This document shows positions 18,986 to 27,522 of a stretch of DNA of 64,000 nt, in pieces. The notes below the pieces were generated by a model. It was given only the letters and a program-made list of their open reading frames with translations, ran no database searches and had not been told where the DNA came from. The position numbers and the translations under genes were made by a program. Source of the DNA: Mesobacillus subterraneus (lineage in GTDB: Bacteria; Bacillota; Bacilli; Bacillales; Cytobacillaceae); NCBI RefSeq assembly GCF_023715485.1, contig NZ_JAMBOF010000004.1:186001-250000 (forward strand). Reading direction: 5' to 3'. The stretch's first letter is position 1. Every line of letters begins with the position of its first letter.

Positions 18986-19627
18986 TTAATTTTTCTGTTT
19001 TAATAACTTTTGTAAATTCAGCTGCCAATCCGCTGCTAGTTCATTGATTTCAAGTAGTTTTTCAATTGCATTGAAGTCCTTTTTCCGGTGAAAGTATATC
19101 TGATTTGCCCTAAGAATCGAAAAGTTTTTTTGTTGTCTTTCAAGCAGGGTGATCTTAGAATCGGAATAAACCATACCTTCTTCAAGCACCCTAAAAAAAT
19201 AGCCGGTATAGCCCGTTTCCACAACCCTTTTTAGCAGCTGGCCAATTTGGTTATTTTTCGAGATTTTGGAGCATGGGACTCGCCCTTGTGAAATTTGGAT
19301 TGTTGCATTTCCCAGACGGTAAATATCACCGATATAAACATCTGCTTCCTTCATGCCTGAAACAGAAATGTTTTCACCAAAGGAAGGGGGCTCAAGATCC
19401 GTCTCAAATTCTCTTGCCCACTGCGAATAATGCTCAATTGGATAAAAGCAGACAGCTCGATCAGGACCACCGTGAAACTCTGTTGCTGCGACGCCATCTC
19501 CATGAAAAGCCTCTTTTGAAAGAAAAGCTTCTGGAACACTCTTTTTCCCAATAGCGGAATGTTCTGCCTTGCCGTTCCAATTTTTAATTTCTGGCAAACC
19601 TACATTTAAATATAAAATTTCAGCCAA
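18986..19627 (-). CDS. MOSC-domain protein (YiiM/YflK-like)
   Basis: 213 aa from a TTG start behind GGGGTGAGG; an ATG 11 codons upstream is an alternative but lacks a good site. The MOSC fold is shown by EFHGGPDRAVCFYPIEHY, PPSFGENISV and the sulfur-carrying Cys in SQGRVPCSKISK, followed by a C-terminal 3-alpha-type helical tail. MOSC proteins handle sulfur or molybdenum cofactor chemistry; YiiM reduces N-hydroxylated base analogues. No redox partner gene is adjacent. The substrate is unknown. Confidence 0.88.
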   Translation of the reverse strand: MAEILYLNVGLPEIKNWNGKAEHSAIGKKSVPEAFLSKEAFHGDGVAATEFHGGPDRAVCFYPIEHYSQWAREFETDLEPPSFGENISVSGMKEADVYIGDIYRLGNATIQISQGRVPCSKISKNNQIGQLLKRVVETGYTGYFFRVLEEGMVYSDSKITLLERQQKNFSILRANQIYFHRKKDFNAIEKLLEINELAADWQLNLQKLLKQKN

Positions 19628-19833
19628 AATTTCCTCACCCCTATGTTCCTTTCCACCCATTTTATCCTTTTTATTACATAGATTCCATTTTTTCTTTTAA
19701 AGCTTCTTTTTTCAATGGCAGTGTTAAAGGTCATGCAAAAACTTCTCAAAAAACATTACCATAAAAAAACATCAGTTTTTCCTTTCATAATAGACCACAC
19801 TAAAAATAGTATGAAAAAAGGCAGGTTTCGGAT

Positions 19834-21108
19834 ATGAATTATATTGAGAACTTGTTTCCTAAGTCTGAAGGTATCCAGGCCAAAAAAGAGAAGGATACGA
19901 AAAAAGACAATGCTAATAACCAGAAGTGGGCAATTATCTCAATCGCATCAATTCCGCTGGTGATGACCTTGGGCAATTCAATGCTGATTCCGGTATTGCC
20001 TGTAATGGAAAAGAAAATGGGTATTTCTTCCTTTCAATCAAGCTTAATCATTACTGTTTATTCCATTGTCGCAATCTTTTTGATTCCGATAGCCGGTTAT
20101 TTATCTGATCATATAGGCAGAAAAAAAGTGATCATCCCAAGCTTGATCATTACAGGTATTGGCGGCCTTATCTCCGGCTGGGCTGCCTGGAAAATGAACG
20201 ATGGCTATTGGATTGTCCTTACCGGAAGGGCTTTGCAGGGTGTAGGAGCGGCAGGGGCATTCCCTATTGTTCTTCCATTAGTCGGGGATATGTTCAAGAA
20301 TGATGATGAGGTAAGTGGAGCACTCGGTGAAATCGAAACCGCAAACACACTTGGAAAAGTACTAAGTCCGGTGTTGGGCTCCTTTCTTGCCGGGTTTATA
20401 TGGTTCATTCCATTCTTTTCAATCCCTGTCTTCTGTGCAATTTCTATCATCTTGATGATGTTCTTGGTCAAAAGTCCTAAAAAGAAAGAAAAGCCATTGC
20501 CTTTTAAAGATTTTTTAAAGAAAGTAAAATTGATTTTCACTGAGAATGGCCGATGGCTTTATGCGATCTTTTTTATTGGCGTGATTGTCATGTTCGTTCT
20601 ATTCGGTGTTTTGTTTTACCTTTCAGATATCCTTGAAAACAAATATGGCATTAAAGATTTGCAGAAGGGCCTGCTTCTCGCTCTTCCATTAGGGGCCCTG
20701 TGCCTTTCGTCTTTTATTACAGGAAAAAAAATCAAAAAAAATATGGTACTTATGAAGTGGATCACCTTCAGCAGCTTAATCCTTTTAGGAATTGCGATTG
20801 CACTGCTTAGTTTTTCAAAGGAGCTGTGGTTTATCATTTCGATGTTCCTGATAGCCGGTATCGGCATCGGGGCAAGTCTCCCGCCATTGGACGCGCTCAT
20901 AACTGAAAGCATAGAAAAGGAAGAGAGAGGAACAATCACGTCAATTTACAGCTCAATGAGATTTATTGGAGTGGCAGCTGGTCCTCCTGTCATCGCCTTG
21001 ATGATGAAAAGTTCCAGTAAGAACATTTTCATATTATTAACTGCCTTGAGCATTGCTGCCGCATTGGCTACATTCATCGCAATAAAGCCTGACAATAAAA
21101 GCGCATAA
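19834..21108 (+). CDS. MFS transporter, multidrug-exporter type
   Basis: 424 aa with about 12 hydrophobic helices and a 25-residue basic cytoplasmic N-terminus. Motif A is GYLSDHIGRKKVI between helices 2 and 3. GRALQGVGAAGAFPIVLPL is a motif-B-like segment, and SPVLGSFLAGFIWF resembles motif C of drug/proton antiporters. It probably exports drugs or metabolites with proton motive force. The ribosome site is weak (AAAAAGGCAGG). It is monocistronic, with a terminator shared with the convergent hydrolase gene. The substrate cannot be inferred. Confidence 0.88.
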   Translation: MNYIENLFPKSEGIQAKKEKDTKKDNANNQKWAIISIASIPLVMTLGNSMLIPVLPVMEKKMGISSFQSSLIITVYSIVAIFLIPIAGYLSDHIGRKKVIIPSLIITGIGGLISGWAAWKMNDGYWIVLTGRALQGVGAAGAFPIVLPLVGDMFKNDDEVSGALGEIETANTLGKVLSPVLGSFLAGFIWFIPFFSIPVFCAISIILMMFLVKSPKKKEKPLPFKDFLKKVKLIFTENGRWLYAIFFIGVIVMFVLFGVLFYLSDILENKYGIKDLQKGLLLALPLGALCLSSFITGKKIKKNMVLMKWITFSSLILLGIAIALLSFSKELWFIISMFLIAGIGIGASLPPLDALITESIEKEERGTITSIYSSMRFIGVAAGPPVIALMMKSSSKNIFILLTALSIAAALATFIAIKPDNKSA

Positions 21109-21141
21109 AAAAACGCATTGAACCGGACCAATGCGTTTTTT
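21107..21141. terminator. Bidirectional terminator between MFS and hydrolase genes
   Basis: AAAACGCATTG and CAATGCGTTTTTT form an 11-bp stem with T-runs on both strands, between two convergent genes. Confidence 0.92.
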
Positions 21142-21915
21142 CTATTGAGAGAAATTGGCACGAGTGTCCAAAAATGTTGATAGTTCTTTATTGAATTCCT
21201 GCCATTTTTTTACGGGTACCTGATGGGACACTTTCTTGATAATGGCTGTCTTGAATACCTGAAGTTCCCTTTCATAGGTCCTTAAGTGCTGGTTAATAAA
21301 ATCCCTTGAGCCATAAATGAGGAGCAATGGAGCAGATAAATTCCCGAGCCTCTCAAGACAGGAATAGGTAAGTGATTCATTATAAAAATGAAACCATGTA
21401 CGGAGGTCAGCTTTAAGCATGTGATTAATTAATTCTTCCCTGTAAGCCTTATCAAAAGTATGTGCCGTTGCAATCACTTTTGCGAGTGTTTGAGGTGAAT
21501 GTTTGACGAAGTACATTCCCAAAAGATGCTCATACTTTAGGGCTGGGGACTCCACTTTAGCAAATCCTCCGGATAGGATTATGGCTGCAGTCCGGTCCGG
21601 GAAAGCCAGCGCAAACTCCTGTGCGATGCTGCCCCCAGAGGAATAACCGCACAACGCGACTTTTTCCAAGCCTAAAAAGTCAATTATCTGCAGTACTTCC
21701 TTTGCATAGTTTTGTATGCTGACCATTTCTAATAATGCAGTGGATTCCCCATGACCACTTAAGTCGGGTATGATTACCTTGTATTTTTCACATAGCGCGC
21801 GCTGGAAACGAAAAACCTTTCTTCCCATTCCGGGCGGATGAAGAAAAATAATTGGGAGTCCATTTCCTGCTTCTTCATAATAAAGATCACCATATTCTAA
21901 TTTGCATATTGGCAA
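21142..21915 (-). CDS. Alpha/beta hydrolase
   Basis: 257 aa, starting at TTG behind GGAG. The alpha/beta-hydrolase fold is shown by the oxyanion IIFLHPPGMG, the PDLSGHGES strand and the nucleophile elbow GYSSGGSIA. The acid is in LLIYGSRDFI and the catalytic His near the C-terminus in KKVSHQVPVKKW. There is no signal peptide, so it is cytoplasmic. Esterase, thioesterase or MenH-like activity is possible; sequence alone does not decide. It is monocistronic. Confidence 0.88.
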   Translation of the reverse strand: MPICKLEYGDLYYEEAGNGLPIIFLHPPGMGRKVFRFQRALCEKYKVIIPDLSGHGESTALLEMVSIQNYAKEVLQIIDFLGLEKVALCGYSSGGSIAQEFALAFPDRTAAIILSGGFAKVESPALKYEHLLGMYFVKHSPQTLAKVIATAHTFDKAYREELINHMLKADLRTWFHFYNESLTYSCLERLGNLSAPLLLIYGSRDFINQHLRTYERELQVFKTAIIKKVSHQVPVKKWQEFNKELSTFLDTRANFSQ

Positions 21916-22127
21916 TAGTTATCCACTCCTTATGCATTCGTTCAACTTGATTAGTATTGCCAAGGGGCAAAACATCTCATGCATAAGGACCTTATAACCG
22001 TGACATTGCCCTTTCGGTATGGTATCCTTTTTATAAATGAATGCTCTTTTCCTATAAAGACAATTTCATAGAAAATACCCTGAATGAATTTTTTGTTTCA
22101 CTTAACCAGAAGTTAACGAAAAGTGCC

Positions 22128-22161
22128 AAAGACCGCCAGTGTTGGCCCACCGGCAGTCTTT
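22128..22161 (-). terminator. Hairpin 3' of the holin-like toxin transcript
   Basis: AAAGAC..GCC..GTG pairs with CAC..GGC..GTCTTT with internal mismatches, ending the minus-strand toxin mRNA region. The T-tract is short. Confidence 0.5.
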
Positions 22162-22201
22162 GCAATAGCCTTTCCCATGGAGGATCGGCCAAGGTAAAGC
22201 T

Positions 22202-22245
22202 GGACCTCTCCCTCAGTTAAGGTCAAGGGAGGTCTATTTTTTTTG
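22202..22245 (+). terminator. Plus-strand terminator, candidate 3' end of an antisense antitoxin RNA
   Basis: GACCTC (22203-22208) pairs with GAGGTC (22229-22234), followed by TATTTTTTTT on the plus strand. No plus-strand protein gene precedes it. The T-tract lies over the last Lys codons and stop of the toxin gene, the layout expected for a 3'-overlapping antisense RNA such as RatA or SR4. I could not fix its promoter. Confidence 0.6.
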
Positions 22246-22323
22246 GCTAAAAGTTAAAATAGCGATGATAAGACTGGCAAATGAAAACATAGCCATAAAG
22301 GTCTCGAACACCGTCAAAGGCAT
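22234..22323 (-). CDS. Holin-like type I toxin peptide
   Basis: A 29-residue peptide: MPLTVFETFMAMFSF then ASLIIAILTFSQKK. It has a single hydrophobic helix and a Lys-rich end, as in the Hol_Tox 'putative holin-like toxin' family and near TxpA/BsrG. An AAGGTGG site sits just before the ATG. The 3' end overlaps a plus-strand terminator that probably belongs to an antisense antitoxin RNA. Such peptides insert in the membrane when the RNA antitoxin is lost. The upstream -10 reads TATACT on the minus strand near 22380; its -35 is poor. Family assignment is by peptide pattern. Confidence 0.78.
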   Translation of the reverse strand: MPLTVFETFMAMFSFASLIIAILTFSQKK

Positions 22324-22441
22324 CACCACCTTCCTATCGCGGCTAGCCGACCACCCTTGAGATCTGACTATTGCCTTTTAAGTATAACACAACCTTGTCC
22401 AAAACAAGAACACTTGTTCTATTTTTATGAAAAACAGGACT

Positions 22442-22479
22442 AAGATACTAGATGATTCTGTCATATCATCTAGTATCTT
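22442..22479 (-). terminator. Terminator of the DUF2935 gene
   Basis: AAGATACTAGATGAT and ATCATCTAGTATCTT form a 15-bp stem directly after the stop codon. The T-tract is weak. Confidence 0.75.
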
Positions 22480-22485
22480 CCATAT

Positions 22486-23292
22486 TCATTCCGTCTTTAA
22501 TCTAGGTTTGCCTGGATCACAATTTGGAACATGTAGCTGAGATGCTTCGGCTACTTTTAATAAATAGTAGCATTCCTCCCTGAACATATGGTCCGCCATC
22601 AACGGTGCAAAACTTCCTAATGCCTGTTCGGTCAGTTCTAGTTCCTTTATTTCATCAAGGAATTTCATGAACAGTTGGATCTCCATAGTTACGTCTATAT
22701 TCATTTTCTGAAGCGCAGGAAAGGAGGTTAGATTTGTACGAAGATAACCGGTCATCTCGACCGCTTTTAAATAAAAATCCTCAAAATGCTTCATATATTC
22801 TTCGCTTTTGGCCTTCAAGCGCTTCTCTACCTGATCAAGATTGCTCTGAATTGCCCCAGCATGACCCGCGGCATCGAGCAGCCAAACCGTATGGTGATGC
22901 AATTCATGGAATACCGGCGGGATTTCGCCTTTTTTCAGAAAACTCAGCACTCTGATGTACTCCTCAACCTCATTTACCATGTGGTTCACAAAGGTTGGAC
23001 CCAAATGGATTTTCACTTTTCCAGTAAGCATTTTAGCAATCAACTCGAGCTTGAATTGACGGATTTTCTTCGCTTCTTCATCCCCCCTCATGCTCAGATG
23101 TACCAAATCCGTTGTTTCTACCCTTGCCAAAAGCCTGTCAAATGTATTGATAAAATAGTTCGCAGTCTCAATCTCCTCCTTTTCTACAGGCGCAAGTGAT
23201 CCATGTAAAAACCTTGCATGATCGCCCAGTACCTGTAGCCAGAAACGGTGCTCAAACAAAGCCGCATCTTTGAAGCCATTTGCCATCGCCAT
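22486..23292 (-). CDS. DUF2935 domain protein
   Basis: 268 aa, all helical. It has repeated His-rich segments: EHRFWLQVLGDHARFLHGSL near residue 14, PTFVNHMVNEVEEYIRVL in the middle, and a C-terminal PLMADHMFREECYYLL. This is the DUF2935 pattern of two ferritin/hemerythrin-like four-helix bundles, so metal binding is plausible but unproven. There is no signal peptide. AAGGGAGA precedes the start. It is monocistronic. The function of the family is not known to me. Confidence 0.88.
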   Translation of the reverse strand: MAMANGFKDAALFEHRFWLQVLGDHARFLHGSLAPVEKEEIETANYFINTFDRLLARVETTDLVHLSMRGDEEAKKIRQFKLELIAKMLTGKVKIHLGPTFVNHMVNEVEEYIRVLSFLKKGEIPPVFHELHHHTVWLLDAAGHAGAIQSNLDQVEKRLKAKSEEYMKHFEDFYLKAVEMTGYLRTNLTSFPALQKMNIDVTMEIQLFMKFLDEIKELELTEQALGSFAPLMADHMFREECYYLLKVAEASQLHVPNCDPGKPRLKTE

Positions 23293-23436
23293 TGCGAAAT
23301 CTCCCTTCAGAAATCATCTTATAAAATCATATCTGCCCTGAAGGCGAAATATACTTCATTGGATAATTTTACAATTCAAGAGAGAGTGTGAAGACGATTG
23401 GTGACTACTTTTCCTCCAGCTGAGAAATAACAAAAG

Positions 23437-23466
23437 ACCTGCAGAATTCAACCTGCAGGCCTTCCA
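23437..23466 (-). terminator. Terminator of the fru operon
   Basis: CCTGCAG and CTGCAGG flank the loop AATTCAAC, just after the fruA stop; the minus strand continues with TCTTTT. Confidence 0.8.
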
Positions 23467-23470
23467 ATCT

Positions 23471-25330
23471 TTATTTTGTTACTGGTTTTTTTAATACACC
23501 AAGCAGAATTGCCGTAACAGCAGCCCCAATGACTATGGCTGCAAGATACAACAGCCAGCCTCCTTCAACCAGCGGCACAACGAACAATCCGCCATGAGGA
23601 GCTCTCAAACCGATATTGAACATCATTGATAGGCCGCCGGCAACAGCAGAACCTGCCATTACAGAAGGAATTACCCTTAGTGGATCAGCTGCCGCGAATG
23701 GAATTGCACCCTCAGTAATGAAAGAGAGCCCCATGACATAACAAGCTTTTCCAGCATCCTGGTCCTGCTTAGTAAATTTATTTTTAAAGAATGTTGTCGC
23801 AAGTGCGATACCTAGCGGAGGCACCATACCAGCAGCCATGATGGCAGCCATCGGTTCATATACACCATTGGCGAGCAAGCCAGTTCCAAAGACGTATGCA
23901 GCCTTATTTACTGGTCCGCCCATGTCGAATGACATCATCAATCCAAGCACGATGCCAAGCAATACCGCATTTCCTGTACCGAGTCCAGAAAGCCAATCTG
24001 TAATCGCCTGGTTAAGGGCACCTACAGGTTTGTTTACAAGGAAAACCATTAAGAATCCGGTCAAAGCAATCCCGAACAATGGATACAAAAGAATTGTTTT
24101 AATTCCTTCTAGTGAGGAAGGAAGACCTGCAAATAACTTTTTCAATCCCAAAACAAGATAGCCGGCAAGGAAACCGGCAATCAATCCGCCAAGGAACCCT
24201 GCTCCTCCAGTGGCAGCAAGCAATCCGCCGACCATACCAGGCGCAAAACCGGGTCTGTCAGCAATGCTGAGTGCAATGAAACCGGCAAGCACTGGGACGA
24301 GAAGGCCAAACGCTCCGCTTCCGCCGCCTATGTCCATGAGCGCCTTGGCAATCGGGTTATAGGACGGATCTTCAGGACTAAACGCATTATAGCCGAACAT
24401 GAATGAAATCGCGATTAAAATCCCGCCGCCGACTACAAAAGGAAGCATATTGGAAACACCATTCATCAGGTGTTTGTAGACTCCTCCCCTTGTTTCCTTC
24501 TTTTCTGTCGTCACTTTACCTGAAGCCTGGTAAAGAGGAGCATCCTTTTTGACAGCTTTTTCGATCAGTTCTTTCGGCTTCCGGATCCCGTCAGCTACAG
24601 GCACCTCGATCAACGGCTTACCAGCAAATCTGTCCATTTCAACTTTTGTATCAGCAGCAATGATTACCGCCTCTGCATTGGCAATATCAGCTGAAGTTAG
24701 GACATTTTTCGCTCCGCCGGAACCATTGGTTTCGACCTTGATGTCAACGCCCATCTCGGCAGCTTTTGCCTTAAGAGAATCTGCAGCCATATACGTATGT
24801 GCAATTCCAGTAGGGCATGCGGTAACAGCTACAATAAATTTCTTATTAGCCCGCTCGACTTTTTCTTCTGCATCATTTCGATCATAACTGTCAATGACAT
24901 CAAGGACCTCGTCAGCTGATTTTGCACCAAGAAGTTTTTCTCGGGCATCTGCTTTCATTAAAATACCAGACAGTCGTGCCAGCGCCTCAAGATGAGTATT
25001 GTTTGCTCCCTCAGGCGCAGCGATCATGAAGAATAAGTGAGCAGGCTGGCCATCCAATGACTCGTAATCGACTCCAGCTTGCGATCGCCCGAATACAATC
25101 GCTGCATCCTTCACAACAGAAGTTTTGGCGTGCGGGATAGCAATCCCATCACCTACACCTGTTGTGCTTTGTTCTTCGCGTTTTATAATCGCGTCTTTAA
25201 AAGCTTTTCTGTCTGTGATTTTCCCTGCACGTTCAAGAACACCCACAAGCTCCTCAACAGCATCAAGTTTGGAAATGGCCCCCATTGATAAAAGTATTGT
25301 CTCTCTAGTCAGCAATTCTGTAATTCTCAT
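23471..25330 (-). CDS. fruA: PTS fructose transporter, EIIABC fusion
   Basis: 619 aa, domain order A-B-C. EIIA (1-145) carries the phospho-His in GIAIPHAKTS. EIIB (about 168-265) has the phospho-Cys in VTACPTGIAHTYMAA. EIIC (about 290-615) is a multi-span membrane domain with GGPVNKAAYVFG and GLSFITEGAIPFAAADP. It imports fructose as fructose-1-phosphate at the expense of PEP via HPr. It is third in fruR-fruK-fruA, 16 nt after fruK, and shares that operon's FruR and cre control. Confidence 0.97.
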   Translation of the reverse strand: MRITELLTRETILLSMGAISKLDAVEELVGVLERAGKITDRKAFKDAIIKREEQSTTGVGDGIAIPHAKTSVVKDAAIVFGRSQAGVDYESLDGQPAHLFFMIAAPEGANNTHLEALARLSGILMKADAREKLLGAKSADEVLDVIDSYDRNDAEEKVERANKKFIVAVTACPTGIAHTYMAADSLKAKAAEMGVDIKVETNGSGGAKNVLTSADIANAEAVIIAADTKVEMDRFAGKPLIEVPVADGIRKPKELIEKAVKKDAPLYQASGKVTTEKKETRGGVYKHLMNGVSNMLPFVVGGGILIAISFMFGYNAFSPEDPSYNPIAKALMDIGGGSGAFGLLVPVLAGFIALSIADRPGFAPGMVGGLLAATGGAGFLGGLIAGFLAGYLVLGLKKLFAGLPSSLEGIKTILLYPLFGIALTGFLMVFLVNKPVGALNQAITDWLSGLGTGNAVLLGIVLGLMMSFDMGGPVNKAAYVFGTGLLANGVYEPMAAIMAAGMVPPLGIALATTFFKNKFTKQDQDAGKACYVMGLSFITEGAIPFAAADPLRVIPSVMAGSAVAGGLSMMFNIGLRAPHGGLFVVPLVEGGWLLYLAAIVIGAAVTAILLGVLKKPVTK

Positions 25331-25346
25331 TTTCTCTTCCCCCTCA

Positions 25347-26258
25347 CTAGCATTCTTTTATTTTTACTTCTGTAAGAAGCTGTTCAACTTCTTCAGGTGT
25401 ATTTAATCCAATTGAAAATGCAGTTGCACTGCCAGATGCTACACTGTAGCGAAAGGCATCATGGTGATTGCCTGTTTTCAGGTATTGCGCGAGGAATCCT
25501 GCGACCATGGAATCACCGGCTCCAACAGAGCTTTTCACTACACCATTCGGTACTGTCGCGGTATAGGCAGATGTTTCGTTTATATACACAGCACCTTTTT
25601 CAGCCAGAGAGACGATAACATTTTTAGCACCAGCCTCTACAAGCTTTTTCCCGTAAAAGATTGCATCTTCAGTTGTCGAAATGTCCTTATTAAAAAATTG
25701 ACCTAATTCATGGTGGTTCGGCTTGATTAGGAAGGGACGGTACTCCAGAACAGTCTTAAGTAATTCTCCCTCTGCATCAACGATTACTTCAGCACCTGTC
25801 CCCTTACAGATTCGGACAATTTCTTCGTAAATTGTTCCAGGCATGCTTGATGGAATGCTTCCAGCTAACACTAGATAATCCCCGTTTCCGAGCTGCTTGA
25901 TTTGCTCCTTCAGTAATCCTAATGCCAGCGATGATACCTCAGGGCCACGAGCATTGATTTCTGTTTCTGTTTCTGCCTTCAACTTGATGTTGATCCTCGT
26001 GTCACCGTCGACTTTGACAAAACCAGTGAAGACGCCTTCCCTATTAAGAAACTCCTCGACATATTTGCCAGTGAAGCCTCCAATAAAACCAATTGCCTTG
26101 CTTTCGATTCCCATCGAACGGAGGACTCTCGATACATTGATCCCTTTCCCACCAGGAAATTTTGCTTCTTTTGTACTTCTGTTCAAGCTTCCTAGTACGA
26201 TATCGTCTGCTTCGACTATATAATCGACCGACGGATTAAGAGTTAATGTGTAAATCAT
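25347..26258 (-). CDS. fruK: 1-phosphofructokinase
   Basis: 303 aa PfkB-family kinase. The start TLTLNPSVDYIVEAD and FPGGKGINVSRVL form the sugar site. The C-terminal SSVGAGDSMVAGFLAQYL holds the catalytic Asp and anion hole. It phosphorylates fructose-1-phosphate to fructose-1,6-bisphosphate. It overlaps fruR by 4 nt and is followed by fruA. Confidence 0.96.
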   Translation of the reverse strand: MIYTLTLNPSVDYIVEADDIVLGSLNRSTKEAKFPGGKGINVSRVLRSMGIESKAIGFIGGFTGKYVEEFLNREGVFTGFVKVDGDTRINIKLKAETETEINARGPEVSSLALGLLKEQIKQLGNGDYLVLAGSIPSSMPGTIYEEIVRICKGTGAEVIVDAEGELLKTVLEYRPFLIKPNHHELGQFFNKDISTTEDAIFYGKKLVEAGAKNVIVSLAEKGAVYINETSAYTATVPNGVVKSSVGAGDSMVAGFLAQYLKTGNHHDAFRYSVASGSATAFSIGLNTPEEVEQLLTEVKIKEC

Positions 26259-27013
26259 GATGTCACAACCTTTATTGAAGTTTTGCTCAAATATTGGCCT
26301 TCGATATCTTCATCTATTTTGTTAGTAATGATCACAGCTTCATGCAAGTCTGCGATTTTCGCAAACGCGATTTCTGAGAATTTCGTATCATCCGCAAGCA
26401 CAAACGCCTCTCGCGCCAGGGACATGGCTTTTTGCTTGATCATCGCTTCTTCCTGGTCCGGGGTCGTGTAGCCGGAATGCGGGTGAACTCCATTGACTCC
26501 AAGAAAGGATTTATCAAATCTGTATTGTTCCAGGCTTGCCAGTGCCCCTCTTCCGATGATGGCATTGGTTTTAGGCTTGGCGTAGCCGCCAATCACATAA
26601 GTTTCGATATTTCTTTCAAGAAGATGCGGCAAATGCATCAATCCGTTTGTAACCACTACAATGTCTTTTGCAGGAAGATACGCAATCATTTCCATAATGG
26701 TCGACCCTGCATCCAGATAAATGCTGTCACCTTCTTCAATGAGGCTTGCAGCATATTGGGCAATTTGCCTTTTTCCCTGAAGGTTTTTGGTAGATTTCTC
26801 AGTCATGCTAGGTTCCTGAAGCTTCCCTCTCAGCCTCGCTGCCCCACCATGCACCCTTTTTAAAAACTTCCCCTCCTCAAGAAGAGTCAAGTCCCGGCGT
26901 ATGGTGGATTCCGAAGCTTCGGTCATATCTACAAGCTCCTGTATTTTAACTATTGGTTTTTCTTTAATCATTTGCAAAATGAGCTGGTGGCGCTCAGGTG
27001 TTAACATGAGCAT
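26255..27013 (-). CDS. fruR: DeoR-family repressor of the fructose operon
   Basis: 252 aa. An N-terminal DeoR winged helix (QELVDMTEASESTIRRDLTLLEE, about residues 24-46) is followed by the sugar-phosphate-sensing DeoRC domain (IYLDAGSTIMEMIAYL, FLGVNGVHPHSGYTTPD). It is expected to repress its own operon and be induced by fructose-1-phosphate. It is first gene of fruRKA, with AGGAGG before the ATG and repeated AAATCAATCA half-sites over the promoter. Confidence 0.93.
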   Translation of the reverse strand: MLMLTPERHQLILQMIKEKPIVKIQELVDMTEASESTIRRDLTLLEEGKFLKRVHGGAARLRGKLQEPSMTEKSTKNLQGKRQIAQYAASLIEEGDSIYLDAGSTIMEMIAYLPAKDIVVVTNGLMHLPHLLERNIETYVIGGYAKPKTNAIIGRGALASLEQYRFDKSFLGVNGVHPHSGYTTPDQEEAMIKQKAMSLAREAFVLADDTKFSEIAFAKIADLHEAVIITNKIDEDIEGQYLSKTSIKVVTS

Positions 27014-27038
27014 TACCTCCTATTTACTTCGTATTTTT

Positions 27039-27100
27039 ATCTTAATGTAATCGATTTCAAAAATCAATCATTTTCTCTCAAAATCAATCACAATTAATCA
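27039..27100 (-). promoter_or_regulatory. fru promoter with cre and FruR half-sites
   Basis: On the minus strand TTGATT (27067-27062), a 17-bp spacer and TAAGAT (27044-27039). The spacer is a near-perfect cre (27045-27060, ATGTAATCGATTTCAA). AAATCAATCA occurs at 27061-27070 and again at 27081-27090, exactly 20 bp apart, and TTAATCA at 27094-27100. The phased half-sites over the -35 fit FruR repression; the cre fits CcpA repression. Confidence 0.75.
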
Positions 27101-27146
27101 AATAATAAATTCTTTTGAATGTTTTTGATTGTTTCCTGGATATAAA

Positions 27147-27170
27147 AAATCCTCCCTTAATGGAGGATTA
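27147..27170 (-). terminator. Minus-strand terminator upstream of the fru operon
   Basis: AATCCTCC (27149-27156) pairs with GGAGGATT (27162-27169), with a T-run on the minus strand. It probably ends transcripts from the LysE-family gene through repeat copy 2. Apart from the repeat, 27170-27330 shows nothing I can support. Confidence 0.7.
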
Positions 27171-27329
27171 GGACATATAGGAATCTAGTTGCTCATTGTT
27201 CAGCAAAATCTTTTTTCTCCCAAGACTAATTAATCTCAATATGTGATTAATGGACACTTACCGAAGTTAGTTAAAATTAAATTTAAAAAACCATCCTATA
27301 TTAAAGTTGATGATTGGCTATTCTATTTT

Positions 27330-27508
27330 AAAAGCTCTTTTCGTAAAATTTGTTGCTTTCACAATCAAAAGTAAAAATCGGCTTTTGGATTTTTACGAGT
27401 TTAAATGCCATCCCTGTTCAAAAACCTTCTCGAAAAGAGGTCGAAGTTAAGAAGAATACGAGATGAATACTTGGCTCAAAAAATACAATCTATGAGAAAA
27501 CAGCCATT
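27330..27508 (+). repeat. Dispersed repeat family A, copy 2 (longest)
   Basis: It starts AAAAGCTCTTTTCGTAAAAT and continues TTGTTGCTTTCACAATC, AAAAGTAAA, CGGCTTTTGGATTTTTACGAG, and ends near TGAGAAAACAGCC. It lies just downstream of the first LysE-type gene. The middle part matches copy 3 (28862-28976, opposite strand), and the later part matches copy 1. Confidence 0.7.
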
Positions 27509-27522
27509 TTTAAAAACACGTT

